A DNA stretch of 64,000 nt. It comes from Salticus scenicus (Eukaryota; Arthropoda; Arachnida; Araneae; Salticidae). The notes beneath the pieces were generated by a model. That model ran no database searches. It was not told where the DNA came from and saw nothing but the letters and a program-made list of their open reading frames with translations. The stretch lies in NCBI GenBank assembly GCA_963930645.1, contig OZ005656.1:269432993-269496992 (forward strand). Direction: 5' to 3'. The translations under genes and the position numbers were made by a program. Positions 12,906 through 27,900 of the stretch are shown here, piece after piece. Each line of letters starts with the position of its first letter. Positions within the stretch are counted from its first letter, which is position 1.

Positions 12906-15900
12906 CGAAGTGATTGCAATAGGTCGATTTCTAAAGAAATCAACCTAAAATAAATAAAACAAACATGCCACTTTTAAAACATTTAGTGTTTTTTTTTTTT
13001 TTTTTAATAATTGAAATAGAATATAGAATTTAGTTCTCAATGAGATAAATGTTTAAGAATTGTTACTATTATTATAATCCCCCTCCTCTTTCAGAATCTG
13101 CAAATGTCGGTTTTGAAGATTACTAAGAAATAAAGTACTTTTTCAGTTTTTTATTTAGATATATTTATACTTAAAAAAAAAAAAATCTCTGTTGATGATG
13201 ATGATTAACGCCGCCGAAATTGTCCGGATTTTTGGAGTCCGGATTTTCGGCTTCGTACTGTAGTTATTAATGTATATGTGAGAAATTTTTTAGGATACTA
13301 TTGTTATTTTATGACTGCATGTAAACAATTTAAATTAATGTATTCTGTTCCGAATCTTCATCCTGCCCTCCCCCAAAAATACATATACATACATGATTCA
13401 TACACTCACAAACATATGTGTATACATAAAGTACAGCCCGCCTGAATAAAATATCAGGGTGGCGACAATCAGGGAAAACAGGGAAATCATGGAAAAATCA
13501 GGATACTTTATCAATCTGGAAATATCAGGAAATTTTGTAAAAACACCCAAAAATCATGGAAATTTTCATTTTTGCCCAGCAAGCAAGACTGTAAGATCGC
13601 CAAACATGTGTTATCTTAATCATGATTGCACATGACTGGCTGCTTTCTTGTTGAATCTCACCAAGTTGACATAAAAAAAAAAAAAAGTGCAACAATTTGA
13701 GGAATAATTTTATGGCTTGATGTTGATATGTTGTGCAATTAAAATGAAAAAAAAATGGAAATGAATGATGAAAAAAAAATTTTTCAACACCCTTTGTCCA
13801 AAAGTTGGTTGATGGGAGTGATAAGTGATCTTTATTATAAAATTTGAAAAGGACTCATGACGTGTATTTTTATGTTGGTTATATCCTTCGATGAAGCATG
13901 CACTCTCTAGTCAAATATATGCTCTAGTTAAAAATTTAAAGCTTTCAAACAGAGCATCTAACTTATGTAAGTTATAAAAATTACCTTTGATTTAGCTCTG
14001 TTAAAACTATAGACCTTTCAGGGCGAATCCGCCCCCTCTTCAGTAGCTATTACATGGTCTGCTTTGGTTAAAACTGGTCTTGTACTCCTTCCTCTGTGTT
14101 GATGTTCTATGAGGTGGCGCCACGCACAATCTAAATCGACGCGCCCCTCACTAAAGTAAATAACAAAAATGATATAAACATCAATTTTAACGAAACAAGA
14201 AAAATAGCCAATTATAATAACCGTGACTATGCTTTTTACCGGGAAACCATAGAGATAATAAAAGACCAATTAGCATGTAACGGGCACGAGTCGCACGCCG
14301 ATTTGGATCGTGCGTGGCGCCACCTCATAGAAGATCAACACAGAGGAAGGAAGACAAGACCAGTTTCAACCAAAACAGACTATGTAATAGCTACTGAAGA
14401 GAGGGCAGATTTGCCCTGAAAGGTCTATAGTTTTAACAGAGCTTAATCAAAGGTAATTTTTATAAATTAAATATGCTCTAGTGTTTATCCAGTCATGTAT
14501 ATCCTCTTCATTGATTAGTTCAGACAATGGCAGTTTCATGACTAAATCCAAAAGCTCATTGCTACTTTCATTCGACTTTTTGTGATGTTTGTATTCTGAG
14601 TATTGATAATTTCCCTCCATGAATTTATTATAGTAGCTGATTTTACTTTATCCCATGCCTCTCAACTATCCAGTAGACAGCATATTTTAGATTAAAACTT
14701 ATAAGTGTCCTGGGAACACTTTTATTTTTCTTAATTCCTTCAATAAGAGCTTTCGATAATTTCTCTTCATGTTCTCTAAAACATCTTAATTTACAGGCGA
14801 AATTAATGATGGGACATTGGGAGGCAAAAAAAAAAAAAAAAAAAGACTTTAATGTTGCCACTCACTAATTCATCATCATTCAGATGACAGGGAGCATTGT
14901 CAACTAATAATATTGCTTTTCTTAAAAAAATTTAATTTCTTAAGAATGTTTGTTTGTATGTTAAGAATAAATTCATAAAAAAAAAAAAAAAAAAAAAACT
15001 GTTTTTTAATAGTTTTAAAAAAGAAAAATGTAGATCCAAAGAATAGAAAAATATATTTTTAAAAGTTGCATTTTAACAATCTTTGCGTCATTTTAAACCT
15101 AGCAATGCTTTAAGGATATAAAAAGAAAATGAACTATTGTGATAATTTGACTAAAAAGTGCAGAAAATAAAAGCATAATCAAAATACATACTAGTTAGTT
15201 TTTTTTTTTTAAAGAAAAAATTATACCAAAATAAATAAATAAAATGGCACTGCCAGCATGGCAACAAAAATTAAAAAGTCACTATAGGGGTCCTATACTA
15301 AAGCTGTACTGTCTGGGGAAGTAGTAAAACTAAGTCATCAAACATGAATTTTACTTTGAAACCTTTCCTTGAATGATTTTGGTTTCACCATCGCACAGCG
15401 TTAATTTTATTCTAATATTAATTTGGCTTCTGATGAATTAAATTGGGTGGTAAAAATGGTGTTAAGATTTATGAGTTTCAAATTTTAAGAGTGAATAAGA
15501 AAGAAAAATAATAAATAAAGTGCGAAAATTTCGCATGGATTTGTTAGTCATAAATATTTTTCAACATCAATTTTAAAATATTGAAAATGCACGACACAAC
15601 TGCAAATACATCTCCATCAATAACCTGTAATGAATCCAAATATTTTTTGTGTGGACTAGACCTGTAAATGAATCATTATTATTAATTACATATGTGCTTA
15701 AAAGAATTATGTCTCTTAAGACATAATGTATCTAATTATTTTGTTAGTTTTTGTTGATAAACCAGTTGTTTCTACATGCATAACTATTAATAGGAAGTGA
15801 AGCATTCCACAGTATTGTTTGAAAAACCTGACTAACATAAATCAGTGCTAAAGAATTCTAAAAATGTTCCTGAAAATGAAAATGCAGATGAACTGAAGTC

Positions 15901-18900
15901 ACAAACTCTTAATTTACGTAAAATCGTTGAAAATATTGTCTAGACTATTCTTTAAAAATGAACCATTAATTATATCAACAAATAAAAGGTTTTTTTTAAT
16001 TGAAAGTAAAAATAAAAATTCACATTTATTCTAATAATTTTCACATGTCTATATAATGTGAATTTTTTTTTTTTTTTTTACATTCATATTTAAATTAGCA
16101 TGATTCCAAAAATCTTAACCTTTGTTTACATTTATTTAATCTACAGCAAGTAATCTATTTTATATATTTATACACATTGCATTTTAAAACTTTTTTGCAG
16201 TGCTCTTTCCCGTGTCTATAATTTTGGTCCAGTATTTAGAGCAGAAAATTCTCGAACAAGACAACATGCAAGTGAATTTCAAATGGTCGAAGCTGAAATG
16301 GCATTCCTTGATAATGTAGAAGATTTAATTAAGGTGATAATATTTTTCATACACATACATGTATTTCTTAAGAGTGTTTCTGATAAACTGCGATGTTTAG
16401 AAAGTTTAAATTATATTGAAATTTGTTTTCTTTTAGATGGTTGAAAGATGTATAAAGCATATAGCGAACTCAATTATAGATAATTGCAATCCAGAAATAC
16501 ACTTTCTATCTAAAAGTCCAAATGAACTTGAAAATAATTTGAAAAATATCATAAATGAACCATTTGTAGTGTAAGGTCTTGAATTTTTTTAAATGTTGAG
16601 TTCAATATTCAGTTATAATTCTTAATGTCTTGTATGCAAAATCATATATTTTATTGTTTTTTTTTTTTTTTTTTTTTTTTTTTTCCAGAATGTCCTACAA
16701 TGAAGCTATAAAAATATTAGAGCGAGAAAAGAATAAGTTAAAAGTTCCTATACAAGTAAATTTGTTTCTAGTTTTTTCTCCATAATTAAATGTCATTATA
16801 TGTAAAGTTAATTTGTTTTAATTCTTATTATGGGCATAACTGTTTGCCTCTCATCCTGATTTCAAGTAATTCTTCTTACTTTCAATTACCTAATTACGTA
16901 TAATAATTTATGTTTTAAAAATTCTATAACAAATCTTTTTAATAGTTTTTTTTATTATTATTTTAAATTAGTTAGTTATAATTTATATGTATCTTTCTTT
17001 GTAAAAATATTCAAATATGAATTTTATTAAGATTTACTCAAGTTATTTCTTGTATTACAGTGAATTTTTCAATTGCTGACTGCCTTTATATTTTTTGCAA
17101 TTTGTTCAAGTTTATTAAGTATTTGCTTGGTTTATGTTTCAATTAATTGTAAGATGTTGAGCAATTAATAGCGATATTTTTGGATATTTGTTTTTCACTA
17201 TTATCAGAAACATTACAGTTTTTGAGTATGATAAGGAGACTTGGTGTTAAATAAATAAACCCAGAAAATTCTGCTATTGGACATGTAGCCTCTCATTTCT
17301 AATGTCTTTAAAATAATCTGGAATGGAAAACTTATGGAATTTTTTTAAACATTTGAGTATGAACGTCATATGATTATTTATAAATTTCATCTTCACTTGT
17401 CGTTGTTATTATTTTTTAATATAATAAATAAGATTGACAAGGCCATCGTAGCCTGGTCGGTAAGAGCAGTGAGCTCGTGATTGAAAGATTGCGGGTTTGG
17501 CCCTCGAGCCGACTGAAGACTGTCGTGTATGTTAATGGCGACTGGTGCACGTTAAAATCTGTCATGGTCGCAGAGTTCTCCAAGTTCCCATAAAAAACTA
17601 TACATATGGGGGTACCAGATCATGGGCTTAACTCGGCCCTGATCCGGATCAAAACTAAAATTTCTTGTTGTTTGCTGGTGCTACCATCTTTCACCAGTTT
17701 CTGAAGCTAAAGTCGTTCTTCCTTGTGTCACTCCTCTGAAAATAGAAGGCACTCCCCTACTGCCTTAAATCTGAGTAGCTCTAGTACTGGGGCTCGGAAT
17801 TTCTGAGTGGCATTAGAAACAACATAAAATTGACAATTCAGTTTATATTTTTATACATATTTCCTCCTCCTTTTTTATTTTTTAATTGACAACATGTATA
17901 ATGTATATTCATTCTCTTTTGGTATATTAAATATAATAGTTTGGGATAATATTAATAAATAATGTGTAATTAAAAAAAAAAAAATTATAGGTATGAGCAG
18001 ATTAAAGATGCCTAATGTTTTGATTATTATACATAAATTTCACTAGAACATATTAAAAAAAATTAAAAATATCAATGAAACCATTACTTTTGTCAGAATG
18101 AGAATTATAGTTTTATTCACATTAAACTAAACTGTATTTATCAGACAATGTATATATAGGGTAGGTTCTCCAGTGATTCACATGCTCCAGTAATTGACAT
18201 CTTTCCCAAAATAATTAATAAATAAGAAAATAAATAAATAAATAAAAGCACATGCTTTACATATAAGAATTTTAACATTTTATGTCAAACACTGAAGCAT
18301 AAGGTGCCAATAACTGGTAAAATGAAAAACTTGCAATGTCAAACACTGGAGCATAGGATGCTAATTACTGGTAACATGAAAAACTGGCAGTGTCAATGAC
18401 TGGAACATTGAGTGGGTGTAAAATAAAAATTCATAAAAAAAAAATATATATTATTATCAAATGGCTATATTTTAGCATATATGTGGTTCTGAAAATCTTT
18501 CATGCGATATATATTAACTTAAGATTTCTAAAAATAGTTTCTGATGACCAAAACATTAAAAATATCAGAAATTGCTCTAAAAGTGTCAATCGCTGGAGCA
18601 TTTACTCTCTCTCTCTATATATATTAAATCGGAAATTGTGTGTTTAATATATATATATATATATATTGTGGCCATCCAAAAACTTTTTTATATTTTCCCA
18701 TGCAAATTCATGCAGTATAAATTATTTATAAAAATTTTCTATGATAGATGATTTTCATCTCAGAGAAGTATAACAAAGAAAGTTATTTTTTTTTTTTTTT
18801 TTTTCAGAGTGCAAATAATAATAAAGTTAGTTCTAGCATGTGAAAAATGAAAAAAAGGTTAAGAACAGTGATATTTTAAAATATTCAGCATTGAATGTTG

Positions 18901-21900
18901 CATAAGTTTTGGAATTTTCCTATTCATTTAAATTAGTTATTCATTATTTTGTAGTTTGGAGATGATTTGTCATCTGAACACAAGCTCTTCCTAGTTAAAC
19001 ATTGTAGTAACAGTCCAGTATTTGTCACCATGTTTCCTTCATCGATGAAACCGTTTTATATGAAGAAAGACAAAACCAATAAGGTAATAAATTTTGTTAA
19101 GTTATTGATTCCTTTTATAATTTTTATGTTTATTCAACATAATTTTAAATGCATGTTAAGGTTGCTTGTCAAATTTCTATTTGATTATTTGAAGTCCTGG
19201 ATATGGTAGTTGAATATATTTCTAAAATAAAATATTTAAATAAATAAAAAAAAAAAAAGATATCTCATATTCTTTTTCTTTTTTAACAAAGCCCTAACAA
19301 AATAAATCTTTTCATTATTTGAAGACATAAAAATAAGTAGTAACTGGATATAGTAGTTAAATATATTTATAAAATAAATTTCTAATCAAGAAAAAATTTA
19401 TCCTCAGACTCTTTCTTTTTTAACAAAGCTCTAACAAAATAAATCATTATAATAACTAATTAAAAACCTTACATTTCAGCTTCAAGTAAACTTGTGGATT
19501 TATTGGGCGAAGTACTTTCTTCTTAGGGGGATTTCCCTCATCCTCAACGCCTATTGACAGGTGAACTTCTATACTGATGTTTGTGCATTCTTCTTCCTAA
19601 TTCCAGAAGGTGGCGCCATGTCAGGTCGAGGCCAGCTTTTGATTCACTGCCATTGCAAGATTCCAAATTGTTAATTATTTCAATCATCTCACAAAACACA
19701 GCATAATTTGGATTATTAATTTGGGCAATTTTTGTGACATCTTTAAAATAAATTTTTATTTCTTATTTTTGGTATGTCTGGGCTAACACTGTGGTGCTTT
19801 TTTCATATTTTATGTCATTAATGTGCTCAGTGTTTCAAGTTTTTATTTTTCGTTTAGATATTCCTATGTAACACTCTTTCCTATTATCTTTTAAGTGAAT
19901 GGTATTTTGTATATTCCTGCAGTTTCAAGGGAGGAGATGGGATCTTTATCATTGTGGATGATTTGATATATACTGGGGTTGGGTTTTATGGGTATGTTTA
20001 CATTAAACTTTTTAGCAATATTTTTTATTTTAACTGCGGCACCTTGATCAAATGGTATGGAATTGGTATATTTTAGGAGGGTTTTTTGATAGATAGGATA
20101 AATTAGACTTAACTTTCAATTAGATTTTTGGAGTAATTAGCCTGGAGGACAAGGTGTGTAATATAATTAAGTTCTTCCCGTAAATCTTGGGATTCGGTAC
20201 ATATCAAAATCGCTCTGTTTATAAAAGCCTGGGTAGCATTTATTTTATATCTCTAAGGGGGTTTTATTGTGATAATTAATGATTTCTTGGCTTGATGTAG
20301 ACTTTCTGTAAACAGTAGTATTTATGGAAGTACCTAGTCTTTTAATTTTAACATCTAAATAATTTAATTCATTATTTTCTATTTCACTGGTAAACTGAAT
20401 ATTTTTATCAAATTCATTTAAGTATTTTAACATTTCGTTCAAAATACTTAAATGAATTTGATAAAAATATTCAGTTTACCTGTGAAATAGAAAATAACAA
20501 TGAATTAAATTATTTAGATGTCAAAATTAAGACTAGATAATTCCATAAATAGAAGAGAAAGCCGTTTACAGAAAGCCTACACCAAGCCAAGAAATCATTA
20601 ATTATCATAGTAAAACCCCTTACAGATATAAAATAAATGCTATCCAGCCTTATATAAGCAGAGCGAATTTTATATGTACCAAACCCCGAGATTTATGGGA
20701 AGAACTTAATTATATTAAAAACCTTACCATCCAGGCCAATTACACCAAAAATCTACTTGAAAGTTAAGCCCTAGATATCAGAAATACCTCCTAAAATATA
20801 TCAATTTCATACCATTTGATCAAAATGCCGCAGTTAAAATTAAAAAATATCGCTAAAAAGTTTAATGTAAACATACCCATAAAACCTAACCTCAGTATAT
20901 ACAGGGCTGCCACTGGCGACTAAAAAGGCGACTAAAGCGACTATTTTGAGGGAATGGCGACTATGGCGACTATTTTAACCAAAATATAGTCAAAAGCAAC
21001 TATTTTCCAATTATTTGTGAAAATTTGGCGACTATTTTAAAATTTTAGCGACTGAAATAAGGGCAAATTTTGCCGATCGCGATCTTTAAATTTCGCGCTG
21101 CAGAAAATTATCGATCGGCCGAAGTTACGTGGCAAAGCTCGTTCTCTTCCCTTTTCCTTTGTCTTATCATCTGTGTGACGTCAAGAAGAGGTGGGGTCCA
21201 ATTTGACCAATGGTAGTTTGGTAAAATTCTTCCATTCAGACGCGACAAACTTTTAGACTTATTATTTTGTTTATTCTGTGAGAAGTGAGAAGTGTAATGT
21301 ACTTAGAACAGATCATCAATTTCAGTCCATTTAGCAAAGTTCCAACGTGCCTACATCATGGATTTCTCTTGAATAAAGTTTTAAAATTAGGTAAGTGCAT
21401 TTATACATATTATCCATTTTATATATTTTATGATTTATCTGTAGCTTATTGGTAATACATGGTTGGAAATTTCCGTTTTCCCGTTAGAGTAATTTTTAAT
21501 AGAAATTTAGTAATTTTTAATCTATATAAAGCGAGATAAAAAAAAATTTTAATAAATGCAATTATTTACTTTGTTTAGTAATAATATTTAAAAGTGGGAT
21601 ATTTTAATAATTGTGCTTATTTTTATTCATCGATCTTTTTTTTTTCTCTCTGCTTTGTCATTTTTTTTAGCCTATTCTTAAAAAAATTATTATACTCTAA
21701 ATTAAATGATACATACGTTAATTAAATCATAAATGTTTTTAATGATTAAATTAGCATGCTATATTTACGAATTTTCGTGTTTTTCTGCCTGATTCTTCAA
21801 ATCGAAATTAATAAATAATAAAGCTGTCTCACTCAAAAGAAAAGAATAAATTATAGAAATATTTTGATAGTTAATCCTTTGCCATCCGCACCACAATGAA

Positions 21901-24900
21901 AATTTTAGTTTTTATGTTAAACTTATTTTATTATAATCCAAAGCATACGAAGAATGAAAAATACTTATTATTTTTTAAATCGTGTCATTTCATATTAGAG
22001 ATGTTAATTTAAATTATAATGACTAATATTTAAATATCGACGAAACTATAATAGAAGTAAATTTAAAATTAAAAAAGAATAAAAAAAATTTTGTATTAAA
22101 TTATTTTAATTTTTTAGCAGTTAATTAAATTTTCCACTTTGTATGCATATTTTTACAAATCCTCTCATTTCACTGTAAAGTTGTTAATTTAAATCTATCA
22201 TAATGCATAGCTGCCAACTTTTTCGTTTTTAAAGGAAGTTTTCAGATTTTTCATTTAATCTGCCGGCTTCCGATTTTAAATTGATTTCTTCCATTTCTAA
22301 AAAAAGGCGCGAATATTGTTCGTTTACATAGCTGCCAACTCTCCCGAAAAAATCTGGAGACTCCCGAATTGTGAGGTGATTTTTGCCGCGAATTCGCGGA
22401 AATACGCAATTTTTTATTTATTTATTTTAATATAATATTTTTAATAAATGCAATTATTTACTTTGTTTAGTGATAATATTTAAAAGTGGATTTTAATAAT
22501 TGTTCTTATTTTTATCCATCGATCTTTTTACTTTCTTCTATATGTAATATAGAGAAAGTATTGGATTCGCGAAAATTTTCGACCTCCGTTTTTTGACGGA
22601 TCTACACGTTTTGGGATGTCCTGAACACGAATTGATAGTTTTTAAAAAATGTCTGTCTGTGTGTCTGTCTGTCTGTCTGTGTGTCTGTCTGTCTGTCTGT
22701 GTGTCTGTATCATTTTTTTGTGGACGCTGTATCTCACGAACCAATGAATGAAATTTAACCAAACTTGGTATTTAGTTGCACCCTGACATGAACTGGTGCC
22801 CAATAGATTTGGGGATCAATAGCTCAACAGGTGGCGTTGTGATCGCATTTTATGCAAATTTTTAACATGGCAGCATAGGACAAAATTCCGTATAAATGAG
22901 CATAATGAGAGTTAATTTAAACTTGTGATTGTAAAATTAATTTGAATTATTGATGCTAGTAGTAGTTAACTAGGAAAAAAAAATTGTGCATGGGGGGCAT
23001 CGGTTCCCCCCCTGGGGGGGAAGTACCCCCCCCCCCCCGGGGGGGGGTTAAATTTTGAAGATGGGTATCATTCGAAAGACCTCGTCAATACCTTTAAAAC
23101 GAATGGTTGAACAATAAATCTGTGATAATTTAAAACAAAGTTATCGATTTTTTTTACTTTTAACAAAAAAAAAACTTTGAAAAAAAATCGTATTTTTTTT
23201 TTTTTTTTTAACGAAATTTTACCAAACTTGGTATTTAGTTGGTCCCCGACATAAACTGTTGCTGATTATATTTGGGGATCAATAGCTCAACAGGTGGCGC
23301 TGTGATAGCATTTTATCTAAATTTTTAACATGGCAGCATAGGACAAAAATTCGTATACATGTGCATAATAAGAGTTATTTTACACTTGTGATTGTAAAAT
23401 TAATATGAATTATTGATAATAGTAGTACGTATCTAGGAAAAAAATTTTGTGCATAGGGGGGCATCGGTTCCCCCCCTGGGGGGGAAGTACCCCCCCGGGG
23501 GGTAAATTTTGAAGATGGGTATCATTCGAAAGGTCTCGTCAATACCTTTAAAACGAATGGTTGAACTATAAATCTGTGATAATTTAAAACAAAGTTATCG
23601 ATTTTTTTTACTTTTAACCAAAAAAAAAAAAAAAATTTTTTTTTTTTTTTTTTTTAAATATTGTTAGTGATTGAATATGTATTAATTTTCACAAAAAAAA
23701 AAAAAAAAAAAAAAAAAAGAAAGAAAGAAAGGAAAAAAAAAATCATTTTTTTTTTTTTTAAATATTGTTACTGATTGAATATGTATAGGAAAATATAGAA
23801 GAAAGTCTTGTGGTGGCCACAACATACTAGTTTTTTTTCTCTCTGCTTTGTCATTTTTTTGAGCCTATTCTTAAAAAAATTATTATACTCTAAATTAAAT
23901 GATACATACGTTAATTAAATCATAAATGTTTTTAATGATTAAATTAGCAGGCTGTATTTAATTTACGAATTTTCACGTATACATGTTTTTCTGCCTTGAT
24001 TCTTCAAATCGAAATTAATAAATAATAAAGCTGTCTCACTCAAAAGTAAAGAATAAATTATAGAAATATTTTGATAGTTAATCCTTTTCCATCCGCACCA
24101 CAATAAAAATTTTAATATTTATGTTAAACTTATTTTATTATAATCCAAAGCATATGAAGAATGAAAAATATTTATTATTTTTTTATTTTTTAAATCGTGT
24201 CATTTCATATTAGAGACGTTAATTTAAATTAGACTAATATTTAAATATCGACGGAACTTTTATAGAAGTAAATTTAAAATTAAAAAAGAAGAAAAATTGT
24301 TTTGAAATTATTTTAATTTTTTAGCAGTTAATTAAATTTTCCACTTTGTATGCATATTTTTACAAATCTCCTCATTTCACTCTAAAGTTGTTAATTTAAA
24401 TCCTATCATAATGCATAGCTGCCAACTTTTTCGTTTTAAAGGAAGTTTTCAGATTTTTCATTTAATCTGCCGGCTTCCGATTTTAAATTGATTTTTTCCA
24501 TTTCTAAAAAAAGTCGCGAATATTGTTCGTTTACATAGCTGCCAACTCTCCCGAAAATTCTGGAGACTCCCGAATTTTGAGGTGATTTTTGCCACGAATT
24601 CGCGGAAATACGCAATTTTTTATTTATTATTATTATTTTTTTTTGTCTAATTCGCGTAATTCCACGGATTTATTTCTTCCTTTTTTAAAAAAGTCGCGGA
24701 TATACATCGTTTTATAAAAAGAGACCCCATCGAACAATCGGCGATCGAATGTTCTACGAAAGCTCCCGATTCCTAATCTTCCTCCATCCACAACATAAAT
24801 GTCAATATTCATTTCAAACTTGTTTTATGAGATTCTAGAACCTATAAAGAAATAGAATTGTTAAATATTTCTTGCTCATGTGGTTATTTTTTACCCCCCC

Positions 24901-27900
24901 CCCCTTTATTTCCAACTAACAGTCGGCAATCGAATGTTCTGCAGAAGCCTTTTGTCTCCCAATCTTTATCCATCTGCAACATAAATGATAATATTCATTT
25001 TAAATTTGCTTTATTAGATTCTAGAAGCAGAATTGAACGAGTTTAATATTTCTTACTCTGTAATTTTTTTTATTCCCTCCCCTTTTCCCCCATCTCCGGA
25101 TACTGATCAGTGATCAATTCTAAAAACAATAAAGCAATAGAAGTGCTCAATATTTCTCATGTAATTATTGCTGAAGTTAATGAATCTATATATTTTTCCT
25201 TAATTAAATATTTATATGTCATATCCATCCCATATGTGTAAACATGGAGGAAAAATGAAGACTAGATTTTTAGGTAGGAAAATTTTTCCCAAGTTAGTGT
25301 ATGTATGTATAAATTCCGCATGGTTAGAGTTTAATATAATATAGTAGTATTTTAAATTCAGTATGTTTTGTTTATTTTTTCTCATATTATTTGCAATATA
25401 TAAGAAGAAAGCCTCTGCATACGGCAAAATTTCTCTTTTATTTGCTCCTTCTCTTTCCAACAATTACTGTGCTATTAATGTTCTATTTATTGCATAAACT
25501 ATGTCGTATACAAAATTTCCCTAATTTTGATTCTCAAAGGTTGGCAACTATGCATTTATAAAAAGAAGCCCCCATTAACGATTGACAATCAAACGGTTCA
25601 CGGAAGCCTTGTAATTTCCAATCTTTCTCCATCCTCAACATGAATGCAAAAATTCATTTCAAACTTACTTTATCAGATTCTAGAACTTATAAAGAAATTT
25701 AATTATTCAATATTTCTCGCGCATGTATTTATTTTTTACCCCCCCCCCTTTCTTCTTTTCCCATCTCCAACTAGCCATTGCTGATTAAACACTCTGTGGA
25801 AGCCATGTTTTGCCCAATCTTTCTCCAAGCACAGCATAAATGCCAATATCCATTCAAAGCTTACTTTATTAGATTAAAAAACCTATAAAGAAGTAGAATT
25901 ATTTCTCATATATGTGGTTATTTTTTCTCCCTCCCTCCCTCCTCAGCTCAGCTATACCTAGCAATCAGCGACCAAATGTCTTCCTGTGCTCAAACTTTCT
26001 CAAATTGTTTTATTAGATTCTAGAACAATTAAAGCAATAGAAGTACTCCATCTTTCTTACATATATAGGTTACTTTTAGCCCTTAACAATACTGAACTTG
26101 TTGAATCTATTTGTTTTTTCAATAAGTTTTAAACACATACTATATCACCAAACAGATCTTATTCGCTATACATAATATCAGTAACTCAAAGTGTAAGATA
26201 GGAAATAATGCACAAATGCTGTTTTTTTTTTTTTTTTTTTTTTTTTTTTTCCTTGTACTAATTACAAGTCTACCAAAGGAATTTTTAAGAAATTTTTTAT
26301 TTCATTAAAATTTTAATTTCTTATCTTTTTTAAAATTGATATTTTTAAGTTACTTTTCTGTTAGTAGCCTGTTACATTTTATTGAAAATGATCCAAATCA
26401 ATCTAAAATATATAATTTTTAACAATATATAAAAATATTTTAATTAACATATTTTGTTTACGAGTATTGGAGTTTTGCAGAAATTAGCTTTTTAGTTTCC
26501 AAGTCTTATTGAATATACATATTTCAGTTTGTGTGATAATGTTATGAAACAGAAAGGCTCATTTTTGAATAGTAAAAGTTTTTGTATATTTCTACAATAC
26601 AAAAGTTAATAAATTTCTACAAAAGCCATAATAAAAGTTTTTGTTTTTGTATACCCTTAAATTAAACGAGTGTTTGTTGAAAGGTAACAAAATCTAAAGT
26701 AGTTATCTCAATTTTTTTTTATTGTATGCTGAACATCGTATTTAAAGAAAGAATGGTTTGGAACATTGAAAGAATTGTACTAAATGGTCATATCTCCTTA
26801 CAATTTGTGTAAATTTTATTATAAAGATTATGAACTGTGTATCGTATATTGCTGACTGATTTTAAAAAAAGAAAAAGAATCTTTGGCTGTTATGAATTTT
26901 TAAAAAACTCCCACCCCTTAACAGAGCCAAATTTTTACTACACCAAATATAAATGGGAAAAAAAAAAAAAATGTTTTTTCATTTTTATGCTTTCCAGCAA
27001 TTCATTGTCTAAAATAATTTTTAATGTGTTTCCTGATTTAATACTATAGTAGGGTTGCCCGATACCTAAAAATCAGAATTTTAATTTGTACAAATCAGAG
27101 TTTTGATTGTCCTGAGAAAATATTTCTTGCACTTTTAGTTTAAATGTAAAAAAAGTGTGTGTATGTGTGATATATATATATGTGTGTGTGTGTGGATGCA
27201 AGACAAGAACAAATTTATGCATTTTCTGAAATTTAAAAAAGCAATTTAAAAATTATTAAAAAAATAAAAAAAGGTGAATGGAAATTTATTTAGTGACTTG
27301 TAAGAAAAATGAACAGTTGTGGGGCTCAAAATGTTATGCAGAATTGTTAGGTATATTAGATACATTAACATTATTTATTAAAAGAATTTTCTAACACTTT
27401 TTGTAATTCAGGCTACACAGTACCCTTTTTCAAAAAAATTTTTTGGAGACAGTTACATTAAAAATAATTAATGACTTTGTTCGAGATTATAAAATTAAAC
27501 TGATTCTAGTAAAAAAAAAAAAAAATCATTTTAGCAAGCACCCTTTTTTTTTTTTCCTTTAATTTAAAAGTTTTTGAAATTTTTGGAGTTTTTAAAAACT
27601 TTTATAACGTTTTAATTTTTAATATTTTTTAGTTATTTTAAGTGATTTATATTCACTAAATCCATACTAATTATTGTAGTACATATATGTATAAGTGTCT
27701 ACAAAAAATTTCAAGACTCTATCTGCAACAGAAAAAAAGCCTTAGGGAATAGCAAACACTAACATCAACAAAAATATATATCTGAAAAAAATACATTTAA
27801 AGTTTGTAAAGACATAAAACTAAAAATGTTTGTAGAGCTCTAATTTTTTTTTTTTTTTTTTTTTCCCAATATGTTATTCCCCACTTATATGATGTACTAA

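Larger units (their letters stand above)
10078..13260. mobile_element. Pogo/Tigger-like DNA element, non-coding, carrying satellite repeats
   Basis: Inverted ends of about 25 bp (CAGTAC, then AAGCCGAAAATCCGGA) are flanked by the dinucleotide TA at 10076-10077 and 13261-13262. Ends of the type CAGT plus ATCCGG with a TA target are typical of pogo elements; a second pogo-like end (GAACCTCGAAAATCCGG) lies at 61408. The 3.18-kb interior has no transposase and is mostly a tandem array, so this is a non-autonomous carrier. Confidence 0.75.
13976..14466. mobile_element. Penelope-like element 3' ends in fold-back arrangement
   Basis: Two arms of about 160 bp form an inverted repeat (about 13976-14137 and 14309-14466) around a spacer. 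The + arm and spacer encode the C-terminal part of a Penelope-type GIY-YIG protein (INFNETRKIANYNNRDYAFY, then AWRHLIEDQHRGR), and the - arm encodes AWRHLIEHQHRGR. Each arm ends outward in a hammerhead-like core. So two 5'-truncated copies are joined head to head with their 3' ends outward. Confidence 0.75.

Noticed and set aside
14018..14269. 83-codon - strand frame in the Penelope fold-back
   Set aside because: Only the part in the left arm (AWRHLIEHQHRGR) is Penelope-derived; the rest is antisense of the other arm.
22533..23830. Calling this insert a Helitron
   Set aside because: The right end has a hairpin and CTAG, but the left TC could belong to the host sequence, and no Rep/helicase or clear A|T target is seen.
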